A stretch of 64,000 nt of DNA from Bicyclus anynana (Eukaryota; Arthropoda; Insecta; Lepidoptera; Nymphalidae), in NCBI RefSeq assembly GCF_947172395.1, contig NC_069110.1, forward strand, positions 7,818,127 to 7,882,126, read 5' to 3'. Below the pieces are notes generated by a model. That model was not told the origin of the DNA and searched no databases. It was given only the letters and a program-made list of their open reading frames with translations. Each line of letters begins with the position of its first letter. Positions within the stretch are counted from its first letter, which is position 1. The translations under genes and the position numbers were made by a program. Shown here piece by piece: positions 1 through 8,706 of this stretch.

Positions 1-164
1 CGCCACAAAATTGACAAAGTTTCATGCAAACTTTCGAATGCAAACATGAATCGATGAAGACTTTTAAAATTTTATGTTCTGGACAATTATATCAATTTTC
101 AGCTTTATTTGAACTATTGTGACCTAGAATGTTTAAATTGACCCGGGTACTAATTTAATTAAAT

Positions 165-365
165 GAACTATTATAAAGGTGATGAGTTTGTTTGTTTGTT
201 TGATTGATTGAACGCGCTAATCTCAGGAACTACTGGTACGATTTGAAAAATACTTTCTGTGATATAGCCAATTTATTGAGGAAGGCTATAAATGGGTTAT
301 CTATAATCACTGAAAGTATTTTTCAGTTACAAAATCTGTAAAAGAATTTTGCAAATCGGTCGGAC
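165..365 (+). mobile_element. Helitron 5' part fused to an inverted fragment
   Basis: TTATAAAGGTGATGAGTTTG, then GATTGAACGCGCTAATCTCA and GAGGAAGGCTATAAATGGG, follow the Helitron body on the + strand to about 300. The next 60 bp (ATCACTGAAAGTATTTTTCA and GCAAATCGGTCGGACTA) resemble the same body in reverse, so the copy is rearranged. Confidence 0.55.
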
Positions 366-462
366 TAATCACCGAGGGTTGGTGGTTCGATCCCCGACCC
401 GTTGGTCTATTGTCGAACCCACTTCTAATACAGTCTTTCCCGACTAGTAAATAAAGAGGAAC
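360..462 (+). mobile_element. tRNA-like SINE fragment
   Basis: Contains the B-box-like GGTTCGATCCC at 386-396 and the end AATACAGTCTTTCCCGACTA. Inverted relatives at 11770-11870, 14878-14985, 18978-19075 and 22200-22230 share AGTCGG(G)AAAGACTGT and GGGGATCGAAC. Confidence 0.6.
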
Positions 463-625
463 GATCTGTATTTTTGTATGTATGAATAAAATCTTTTTAA
501 CATAAAAATTATACCGACTACAGTACGATGTTATTTTTCGCTTTTTAGAGTAACATATCTTTGAAGAAGAAGGGGAGTGATAGTTAAATGTCTAGGATAT
601 CCCCTACGGATATCCCTATATTTAA

Positions 626-832
626 CTACTTACTGACACCGCACGGTTTCACCCGCGTGGTTCCCGTTTCCGTAAGAATTTGGGGATAATATATAGCCCA
701 TAGCCTTCCTCGATAAATGGGCTATCTAACACTGAAAAAATTTTTCAAATCGGACTAGTAGTTCATGAGATTAGCGCGTTCAATCCAACAAACGGACAAA
801 CAAATTCTTCAGGTTTATAATATTAGTATAGA
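626..832 (-). mobile_element. Non-autonomous Helitron
   Basis: The reverse complement starts TCTATACTAATATTATAAAC and contains the family body GAACGCGCTAATCTC, AAATGGGCTAT and GGGAACCACGCGGG-like parts. Its 3' end has decayed from CTAG. Same family as 10991-11190. Confidence 0.75.
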
Positions 833-1587
833 TACCCCCATTCACAAGTCACAAGTCTGGATGCTCGGAGTTTTCGGAGCCGGCACCCGTACGGTGAATC
901 CGTGGAATGCTAAGTTTTTTTCCTTCCTTATATGATGATGATTTGATACCTCCTTTTTTTATCTATTTTTTGATTTCTTTAAGAATGGAAATAAAGGATT
1001 TTTTCGGCATAGACAACCGTATTTTTTTACGGTAACTTTTGACAGCTTCAAAAGAATGTAGAGAGTATGATTTAAATTATGATTTTTAATGGTCATGACC
1101 CTTTAAAAAAAGCCGGACAAGTGCGAGTAGAACTCGCGTCACGAAGGTTCCGAACGATAACACGGATCCATCATGTTGTGAAAACTGACCTGAAATTGTG
1201 CCTAATTATATAATTTTTAGGCTTGTTTGTTTCGTTATATAATTATCTAAACCTATTATTTTTACTCTCATTTATTTTTTATTAATTTTAACAATGTTAT
1301 ACATAAAATATACAAAACACTATTAAAAACTTGTAAAAAAAAATCAACCCTCCCGCTGCGGTACATTTGAGTGCCCAAGCAACCGGTGGTCAGGGCTCCA
1401 GAGTGAGGAACCTCCTCACAATGCGCGCCGTCTCAAGATCTACTTGCCATCTGTATCCGACTCTTGACCCAACAGCGAAAGCTTCTTAAGGTGTTTGAAA
1501 GTTTGTATGGAAGTTTGTAAAAGATTGTTTTTCAACTTTCCATCTTATCCCCCATAAGTGCCAAGTAATTGATATGTGTACCAAATT

Positions 1588-1740
1588 TCAACTGGATTGG
1601 TCCAGTACATTCGGAGACTGACGACATCAAGCGAGTCGCACGGATTTGCTGGATGCAGGAGGATTAGGATCAAGATGTTTGGAAGTCCACAAGAGGCCTT
1701 TGTTCTGTAGTCCATCGGCTGTTATGATGATGATGATGAC
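1588..1740 (+). mobile_element. RTE-like LINE 3' end
   Basis: GACGACATCAAGCGAGTCGC and GATGTTTGGAAGTCCACAAG are the reverse complement of the LINE tail at 13858-13975, ending in a (GATGAT)n tract at 1724-1740. The short ATG/GAT repeat at the 3' end is typical for these elements. Confidence 0.65.
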
Positions 1741-2254
1741 AATGTTGGTCCTGACCATTTTCTGATTCCTTTCGACACTTCTGGTTAGAACTTGTTTTTT
1801 ATTTTCAGTAAGTTGTACTTTATGCAGTCGGGTGTTACTATTTTTTAAATTTATTTATTACTTTTAACTTTTAGAATCTACTTTTAAAAAATCACTAACT
1901 CTGCAATTGAGCCCAGCAAGTTAATGAAATTTGATTTCTTTAAAATTAATAAAGTTTATTTAAAATTTAAAATATTAAAAAATACTTTATATCTTAGCAT
2001 GACGGGTTCAACCGATGCATAAAAAACCTAACTGTATTATTACAGTTAACAACGAAACGATAAAGTTTATAAATCTCAAGAGATTAAATTCTCTTGAGAT
2101 TTCTAGTGATATAAAATACATGAGAGCATTTTAAACATTCTATGCTGTTGATATTGGTTGTTTATTGCAGCATATTAATTTAAAGCGCAATCTGAGTTCG
2201 CCTTTATTTTATTCACGCGGCGGTCCTTGCGTTGTGTTGTTGTTGTCTCTTTTT

Positions 2255-2347
2255 CCCGCCACGTGCTTATCTGCTTTGATAGAGAGACACGTACTTTCTG
2301 TTTCACGTTAAACGCCTGCTCACGTGTTCCTGTGCGTGAACGTAGTG
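2255..2347 (+). promoter_or_regulatory. per: Likely period promoter with E-box cluster
   Basis: Seen: perfect CACGTG at 2260-2265 and 2321-2326, with CACGTA at 2288-2293 and CACGTT at 2304-2309 between them, and a CATGTG at 2401. CACGTT is the E-prime box of mouse Per2, and CACGTG boxes drive period rhythm in moths and the monarch through CLOCK:CYCLE. The cluster sits just before a splice donor about 6.2 kb upstream of the exon holding the start codon, on the same strand. No TATA box is evident. The transcription start is inferred, not seen. Confidence 0.68.
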
Positions 2348-2429
2348 ATGTGTAGCGCTATGGAATATCGATGCATGCAGCTTGTACTCTCGACTTTGAT
2401 CATGTGATTTTTGGGACTCTACATCCAAT
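2330..2429 (+). other. per: Putative non-coding first exon of period (5' UTR)
   Basis: The sequence CATCCAAT is followed by a perfect GTAAGT donor at 2430, directly downstream of the E-box cluster. The next acceptor upstream of the start codon is TTGTTACAG ending at 8599, so exon 1 would splice into the short leader 8600-8617. The 5' end is a guess. If transcription starts before 2348, the exon contains a short upstream ORF (2348-2407, 19 codons). A non-coding first exon is also found in Drosophila per. Confidence 0.55.
2348..2407 (+). other. Upstream ORF in putative period exon 1
   Basis: A 19-codon ORF (ATG 2348, TGA 2405) lies wholly in the putative first exon. It matters only if transcription starts before 2348. 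It could damp translation of PER; no conservation can be judged here. Confidence 0.3.
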
Positions 2430-3395
2430 GTAAGTTTGACATAGTAATACATTTTTTTTCAGCTGAAGATGATTGAGTCTTCTGTAAGAAACCATATTAT
2501 AATTACGCGGATGCACACGGAAAGGTGTGAAATCGGAAAACTTTGTTAGATTTCAAAGGAATTAGGGACAGCGTTATTCATAAAAATTGCCAGGCAGGCT
2601 TAACTTTTCCCGAGACTTCTAACAGTTTTTATTGTTATGATAATTATTTAAAATATTTTACACAAAACGCTTATTTTAAATGAAATAGTTTTTGTAGACC
2701 ATTTTTCAAATAAACATATTATCCCAAAATAATGATTGGATCAAAATCAAGTGGAACTTTCCTAATTATCTAAAATTTATTAAAACTATTGAGAAAAGGT
2801 TGACCAAGCTTTATTTTTTTCTCGGATTTATAATTTTTTTTTTATGAAATCAGTTTTCTTTAATGCGGTATGTCTGAATGTGTATATGTTGATATGATTT
2901 GTAGGATCTGAAAACTTTCAAGTATGCGTAAAAAAAAGATACGGCCGTTTGTTCAGCAAAAAACGCATATTCCAAATATACGTGTTTTGCACACCAATAA
3001 CTTCAAGGAACGCTATGTCACTGTCTCAGACTATTGTTTTTTAGAGAATTTTCTATTTTAGCATACATGCTATCAACAGGCATGTATGTATGCCCTGGAA
3101 TCAAATAATTTATTTGAATATTGTTGATATTTTCACAAACCGTTAATGCAAAACGTAGTATTCGCACTGCCAGCATTACTAACAGCGTCATCAATATAAA
3201 TATTTTTTTACGGAAAACGAATTGTTGTAATCGGCATAGTGAGAGTTATTACTGTCTTTTTTTGTAACTAAGATAAATAAGTAACTTACATAAATATGTA
3301 CTGTAACTTACAGAAACATCAAACACTATATGAATTAAATTTTTGACACCACAAAAATAAAAAGCACATAAATTTTTGGATGTCAATTGGAATGT

Positions 3396-3864
3396 TCAAG
3401 TATCAATTGCCTCACCACAAAAATAAATTGCATACACAAGCAAATCTCCAGAAGATATAATTATTTTGGCGAAAACCAAAATAGAGCTATCTGAGAGATC
3501 ATGACCCTCAAGGTATGTAAGGAGCTTGGTATTTATTATTCTTTCCATGCTCTTACACAAGGTTGAGATGATTGAGGTAGGCATAAACATAGCTTCATCA
3601 GAATAACTTCAAAGAATATTAATCTATTGACTAAGTCAAAGTGCAGGGAACTAATTAAACTTAACTGGAAGAATGAGAGCAATTCATTACTAGGTTCGTC
3701 TCACCGATGATGAGAAAGAACAATCCAAAAAAATCATCAATACACTTAAACTGAAGTTGTTGAAAGTCAATGTCGACAGTCCGCCTTATCGGCATTCTGC
3801 GCTTCCCTAACCTGACACTTACAGTGGCTTGCGGCAAAGTTAAGTCTGTTACAATTTGTGTCAT
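3396..3864 (-). pseudogene. Decayed Jockey-like LINE reverse transcriptase
   Basis: On the minus strand 3590-3396 reads PTSIISTLCKSMERIINTKL then LTYLEGHDLSD and GDLLVYA. This matches the LINE RT pattern S-x-x-SK-x-MERIIN-x-x-L-x-x-YLE-x-H-x-LSD. The YGFR motif that should follow is lost to small indels. 3864-3661 is an open upstream piece of uncertain relation. Lies in the first intron of period. Confidence 0.6.
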
Positions 3865-4496
3865 TATTTAGCGATTGCTCCCGCCGAGCAGTCGTCAAGT
3901 AAATTGTTTCTCGATAGTCTTCAATAAAAAGTACTATAACAAGTTATCACAGTTTGAAACGTTAATGTATGCCAATATTTTCATCAAAATATTTATTTTG
4001 CATTGAAATTTAATAAATATTGTGAACATTTATTGCTAAACAGAACATTTAAGTATTTAGTAGTTTGTGCGTGTCGCGAGGAAATGAACTAAAAGTTACA
4101 ACCCAGGTAACTTTTATTTGTTGTTATGATAATATAAATATGGACAGTGTTGGAATTATTACTTACAAATTAAAAAAAAATATTTATTTTCACTTGAACC
4201 TCATAATAAAATACCTAGAACTAATCGATGCGTTTGTAGAACTTCATCATCATATATAAACATATTGTTCTAGACAAACCAATAATTAAATTTATAAAAA
4301 CAATCTTATTGTAAAATAATTAGCCGTACCTACTTATTATTATGTTTAGAGAGAATTCAAGCTTTTTGTCTGCCGGAATTATCTTGATTGCGATACTTTT
4401 TACCAAACTATATAAGAATGAGGGTTATGTCTTTGTTGTTTTGTTTTAAATCTGCCACTATTAGGTATATCTCAAAAACCTTTTCATGCCAAGGCG

Positions 4497-4570
4497 AATT
4501 AAAAATTGAATATTGCTTGCGCTATGGAGAGCCAACTACTCAATTAAAAATTGAATATTGCTTGCGCTAC
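4497..4570 (+). repeat. Two direct repeats of 27 bp
   Basis: AATTAAAAATTGAATATTGC followed by TTGCGCTA occurs at about 4498 and again at about 4542, just before the hairpin MITE. Possibly a part of the same insertion. Confidence 0.65.
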
Positions 4571-4587
4571 TCACTACCCAACTCTCT

Positions 4588-4737
4588 CTATAGTCGCAGG
4601 ATTAAAAATGACAGGTGTCAGATGTCAGTAAAATGACTAGTGCAACTGTCACTGAAATGTCATTTTACTAGTAAATGACATTTTAGTGACAGTTGCACTT
4701 GTCATTTTACTGACAGGAATTAATCCTCCGACTATAG
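4588..4737. mobile_element. Hairpin MITE of 150 bp
   Basis: Almost a full palindrome: CTATAGTCGCAGGATTAA at the left and TTAATCCTCCGACTATAG at the right, with arms running through TGTCAGTAAAATGAC, GTGCAACTGTCACT and TGTCATTTTACTAG. It would fold into one long hairpin. Target duplication could be TA. Confidence 0.75.
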
Positions 4738-5001
4738 TTCTGTCTTAGCGTATATCTTCTGCGTTAATCATAGACTGAAGTTCTCTACAAAACCTTGACG
4801 TCAATATGTGGCTTGACCGTATCGTTACTCAGGGACCTAATTGAAAGTTGACCTAGCTATAGTATCAATTCACGTATGCTGAACTTTATTGGGGGGTAAT
4901 GAGTTGCAAATCAAAGAAACGGCTAAGCCATCATCTATTCTTTATTTCTATATTATTTTAAATTTTCGACTAATTATTATCAACATTATCTTATAATATT
5001 A

Positions 5002-5308
5002 CTAGCGGACGCCCGCGATTTCATCCGCGTAGAAATTAATGTAAACTTTCAATCCCTATATCATCACTTTAAGGGTTGATATTCAAAAATTCTTGAATCA
5101 CATTATGAAGGACTTTAAATACAAACTTTCAACTCTTATTACATCCCCTTCTATTTTTATTTTAGGGTCAAAAAGTACCCTATGTTTTGCTCCAAGATCC
5201 CATTTACGATTATACCAAAATTCATCTCTATCGGTTTAGCAGTTTAGCCGAAAAAAGGTAACAAACAGACAGACTTACTTTCGCATTTATAATAAGTATT
5301 AGTGTAGA
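5002..5308 (+). mobile_element. Helitron/MITE-like fragment ('tagcggacgcccgcg' family)
   Basis: ACTAGCGGACGCCCGCGATT begins a 300-bp block that ends CAAACAGACAGACTTACTTT, CGCATTTATAATAAGTATTA and GTGTAGAC. The CTAGCGGACGYCCGCGA start and the ATAATATTAGT-like end are the reverse-oriented ends of a very common lepidopteran repeat. Related pieces: 10700-10860 and 58444-58560. Confidence 0.55.
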
Positions 5309-5549
5309 CTAGCATAGATTACCTGACGCTTCGAAAGTGCTTGTAAAGAAGCATAATTGAAATAAATGAATAATGACTATTGACTATTGCAGGCAGCAAT
5401 TTATAGCTTGAGGGCCACGTTTGGCAAATTATAAGGGCCAACTAAACTATTGCAACAATTTATAAATCCATGTTATTAAAACCGACCACTTGTGTACATA
5501 CACGATGGTATCATTTTCTTGCATCAGATTTAAGACAAACAAGATATTC

Positions 5550-5870
5550 TAAAAAGTAGAGCCCAGTATTGATCCTTGTGAAACTCCACTGTTAGTAGCG
5601 ATTGCGTTTTTATTATTTTACTATCTGTAGTCTCTATGAAATATCTGTGTCTCTATTTTCACAGTTACTGATAACTTTATGTACAGCCAGAGCCCTTACG
5701 ACAATTTTATTGTTGAACGCATTCTGAATATCCAAATTAATCAAACGAAAGATATGCAGATTGTAGATGTATACTGATTTTGACGTTATCAAAGTCAAAT
5801 CAATTGGTGTCCTGTTAGCAAAATAAATATTGCGTTGTAAGTAGGACGATTGTTTCAACTACTCAATGTT
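5550..5870 (-). pseudogene. LINE reverse transcriptase fragment (GVSQGSILG)
   Basis: The minus strand reads IATNSGVSQGSILGSTF around 5600-5550, the RT motif usually written SGVPQGSVLGPLLF. Upstream frames (5858-5634, ending NCENRDTDIS) carry more degenerate RT-like sequence interrupted by stops. Probably the same Jockey-type element as at 3396-3864, broken by other insertions. Confidence 0.6.
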
Positions 5871-6414
5871 TAACCATGGGGTCTCAATGTATCAGGAGCC
5901 TTACAACATTACTAAAAATCGCAGAATATATTATCAGATCTAAGCGAAAATTCTTAGTGTTGTTTGATGCATTTATGATATGTACTTGTATGTAAGCGAA
6001 GAAATTAAACTACTTTTTACAATATTATACTATAAGATCATTAACGAAAACAAATATACCAACAAACGGTTGACTTAGCTAGTTAATGGATGAAAAGTAT
6101 TTTATATCAAATTGTACTTTATTTATACAAATAAAAATCTAAGATCCGGCATAAGAAAAATACACCCTCATCTGTTATTCATAACTGTTATGTAATAAAC
6201 TGTTATTTCGTTCAAATAACTATTTAGTTATTTCAACGATACTTATACTGATCTATACTGATCTATTTCTAATACAACTTAGGTATATATAACTTAAATA
6301 GCATGGTACACCGAGTTACATAATAACGTTACTAGTACCGATTTACTGGTTTATAGCTAACTGTCTACCCAATAAGTTTAATATTGTTAATTAATCGTAT
6401 TCAGGCATATTCTG

Positions 6415-6895
6415 CAGGCTAATTCACTATCTTTGACGTTTGCTAGTTGGCATATACAAAATTCAGATTCTGCGTAAAAATGTCATCCGGTGCTTATTGG
6501 TGGATATAAAACAGTAGGTAAATGATATTTTGTTAATTGATTTGATGTTTATTTTAATAGGTTGTTAATAAAGACCAAAATATTGAACAGGCCTTAAATT
6601 TTAATATTTTAATAGGGCTTAAATTTTTTTGCTCGGCCCATTTGCATTATATTTACTGACATATTTAATTTGATATCAAAAAACTTTTCATCCAACAACC
6701 ACCATGCTAATTTACTATCTTTGATCTATGCTCGTTGACTTATATGAAATTCAGATTCTACGTAACAAAATATGTCATTCAGTGCATAGTGGTGGTTATC
6801 ATATAATAATTATGTTGATGACATTTGTCAATTGATTTGTTGTTTATTTTAATAGGTTGATAATATTATATAGACCAAAATATTGAATAGACCAG
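6415..6895 (+). repeat. Two diverged tandem copies of a small MITE-like unit
   Basis: GCTAATTCACTATCTTTGAC at 6418 and GCTAATTTACTATCTTTGAT at 6706 each begin a unit with CAGATTCTRCGTAA, TGTCATYCRGTGC, and an end TTTATTTTAATAGGTTG. Unit spacing is about 290 bp. Related single copies: 16165-16340 (reverse) and the pieces at 10650 and 10880. Confidence 0.65.
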
Positions 6896-7359
6896 CTGCT
6901 TAGTAATACTTGTCTTATATTGGTAACTTCTAATATATGTTCCAAACGTTGATTACCCATTTGGTGTTAATCACACGTGATTTACGGAAGTCACGTTCGC
7001 GTCCCGTAAGAGCACCCGCAGACTACAGACTATAGTACAAGATACGGCATTAGAAATATATAATCTCATCTGTTATTTATTTAGCATAAGAAACAAACGA
7101 TAGATAATATTCACATTGACATTATTGCAAATAAATAGCCTAGTTAAATACCTGCCTTCCGAAGCGGTAGTATAATTTTTACAAATATTCAACTGACGTT
7201 TCAAAAGTGCTTGTAAACAGTGCCTACTTGAAATAAATGAATGTTGCATTTTGATTTTTTTGAAAATTTCGGCCGGATTATATTAAATTTTAATATTTAT
7301 TAAAATAATTTAATTTATTTCCGTCGTTGGATAATTTTAATAAAATAATTAAGAATTGC

Positions 7360-7475
7360 CACTTCAGCTTCGCAACTCGTTGAGCTATGTCAGTGACTTT
7401 GGTTCTTCTGCGGATCTTCTCATTTCTGATTCGATCACGCGGAGATACTCCTAACATAGCGCTACAATAATTTAC
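7360..7475 (-). mobile_element. RTE-like LINE fragment
   Basis: Contains GCCACTTCAGCTTCGCAACT and GATTCGATCACGCGGAGATA, closely similar to 18282-18372, where the RTE frame is readable on the minus strand. Short, frame broken. Confidence 0.65.
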
Positions 7476-8264
7476 TGTCTATATTTAGAAAAATATGTAT
7501 AAACTTAATGTTTTTTTTTTCGCAAATAACTATTAATTCGTAATTATTTAATGATAACTATTTTGCTATATTTTAATCTTCATCATCGTCGTTGACGTTT
7601 GATGTCTCATCATAAAGCCAGTTTTGATACTGAATACAAAAATCATGATTTAAAAAAAACCGTTAAATTTACAGAAAAACTGCGAGAGACATTTATTGTA
7701 GATAGTTTTATGAGGAACAATTTTTATAATGAACTCTATTGACCTATGAGCTGATTTTCGTGACTTTGTAACTATTTTAGCCGGCACGATATTGATGCTG
7801 ATAAAGGTGTATACAAAAATTCAGCTCACTAGGAATTTTTCCCCAGATAAAACCCAAAATTACTGGACTGTTATAAAATGGCCGAAAATCTTCTTGGCGT
7901 TTGGAAAAAAGATTAATTTTTAACTTGAGTTTTTGAAGTAATTCAGAATTCATAATTCTTTATTTGAAAATTGTTAAATACAGATCTTGATACAGTAAAT
8001 GTTGGCATACAATTTGCTACAAAATAGCATGCAAATTTTTAAAAATAATCTTATAACTAAATTACATTGTTTTTAATACACTATATTTATTGAAATTTAC
8101 TTAATGACTATATTATTGATATTAAAGTTAATAACTATGTAATACATGATTAAAACTATATTTATTATTATGTCCGTTATATAATAATTATTACTGCTTG
8201 ACAGTTCAATAGTCTTTGATAGTGTAATACCGTTTTTTTAACAATAGTTAATTAATTTTAATTT

Positions 8265-8440
8265 TTCCCCTCCCTTTCATTTCTTATTCGATTATGCAGA
8301 GAAACTCCAAGCAAAGCTCGCTTCATCGCCCACTGAGTGACTTTGAGCCTTCTTATGAGATCCATAGTTCGTATGAGATCCGTAGATCCGTAAGTCATCA
8401 TTGACAACACACACTGTTCGAAGACTTTCATCTTCAGGCA
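8265..8440 (-). mobile_element. RTE-like LINE fragment just upstream of per coding exon 1
   Basis: Carries TTCGATTATGCAGAGAAACT, GCTCGCTTCATCGCCCACTG and GTAAGTCATCATTGACAACA, matching the minus-strand RTE tail at 18350-18470 with an internal duplication of the GATCCGTAG part. Ends about 160 bp before the start-codon exon. Confidence 0.65.
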
Positions 8441-8599
8441 TATGATTGATTAAATAATTATTATAAAACAATGTTTTTAAATTATGTGTTTAAAAAGGGT
8501 TTAAAAGTTTTCCTTCTCTCTTTCTCGTCTTTGCTGGTATTTTTTTTTGTGACTGAAATTAGTAATTTTTTAAAATAATATGAATTTTATTTGTTACAG

Positions 8600-8617
8600 A
8601 TAAATAAATCGTTCACA
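8600..8617 (+). other. per: 5' UTR part of the start-codon exon
   Basis: An acceptor (TTGTTACAG) ends at 8599; 18 nt of leader then precede the ATG at 8618. The ATG context is TCACAATGGAC, with A at -3 and G at +4. An ATG three codons later (8627) has a similar context; the first is chosen because lepidopteran PER proteins start with MDNMDDS-like sequence. Confidence 0.8.
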
Positions 8618-8706
8618 ATGGACAACATGGACGATTCTGACCCTAATGCGAAAATATCGGACTCCGCTTATTCTACAAGCTGTAGTAATAGCCAATCTAG
8701 AAGAAG
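8618..8706 (+). CDS. per: per coding exon 1 (residues 1-30)
   Basis: Encodes MDNMDDSDPNAKISDSAYST and a Ser/Arg-rich end, typical of the PER N-terminus. The donor AGAAG|GTTAGT ends the exon with two bases (AG) of a split Ser codon. A MITE starts only 17 bp after the donor. Confidence 0.93.

Larger units (their letters stand above)
1..2250. other. Upstream repeat-rich DNA without a recognised gene
   Basis: Besides the Helitrons and SINE listed, 555-615 and 845-925 resemble 28970-29125 (shared GAAGGGGAGTG, TGGAATGCTAAG), suggesting one element split by the Helitron at 626-832. 1105-1180 holds the word GCCGGACAAGTGCGAGTAGA, a common lepidopteran repeat. 1360-1500 resembles 25800-25860 (CCGACTCTTGACCC, AAAGCTTCTTA). 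Nothing coding is seen. Confidence 0.5.
2430..8599 (+). other. per: First intron of period (6.2 kb)
   Basis: Bounded by GTAAGT and TTGTTACAG if the non-coding exon is right. Contains the Jockey-like RT pieces, the hairpin MITE, RTE fragments and the tandem MITE units listed. 5310-5540, 5880-6400 and 7480-8260 are AT-rich with nothing recognised. Confidence 0.5.

Noticed and set aside
386..396. tRNA gene from a B-box GGTTCGATCCC
   Set aside because: No cloverleaf or A-box at the right distance; the sequence recurs as SINE fragments.
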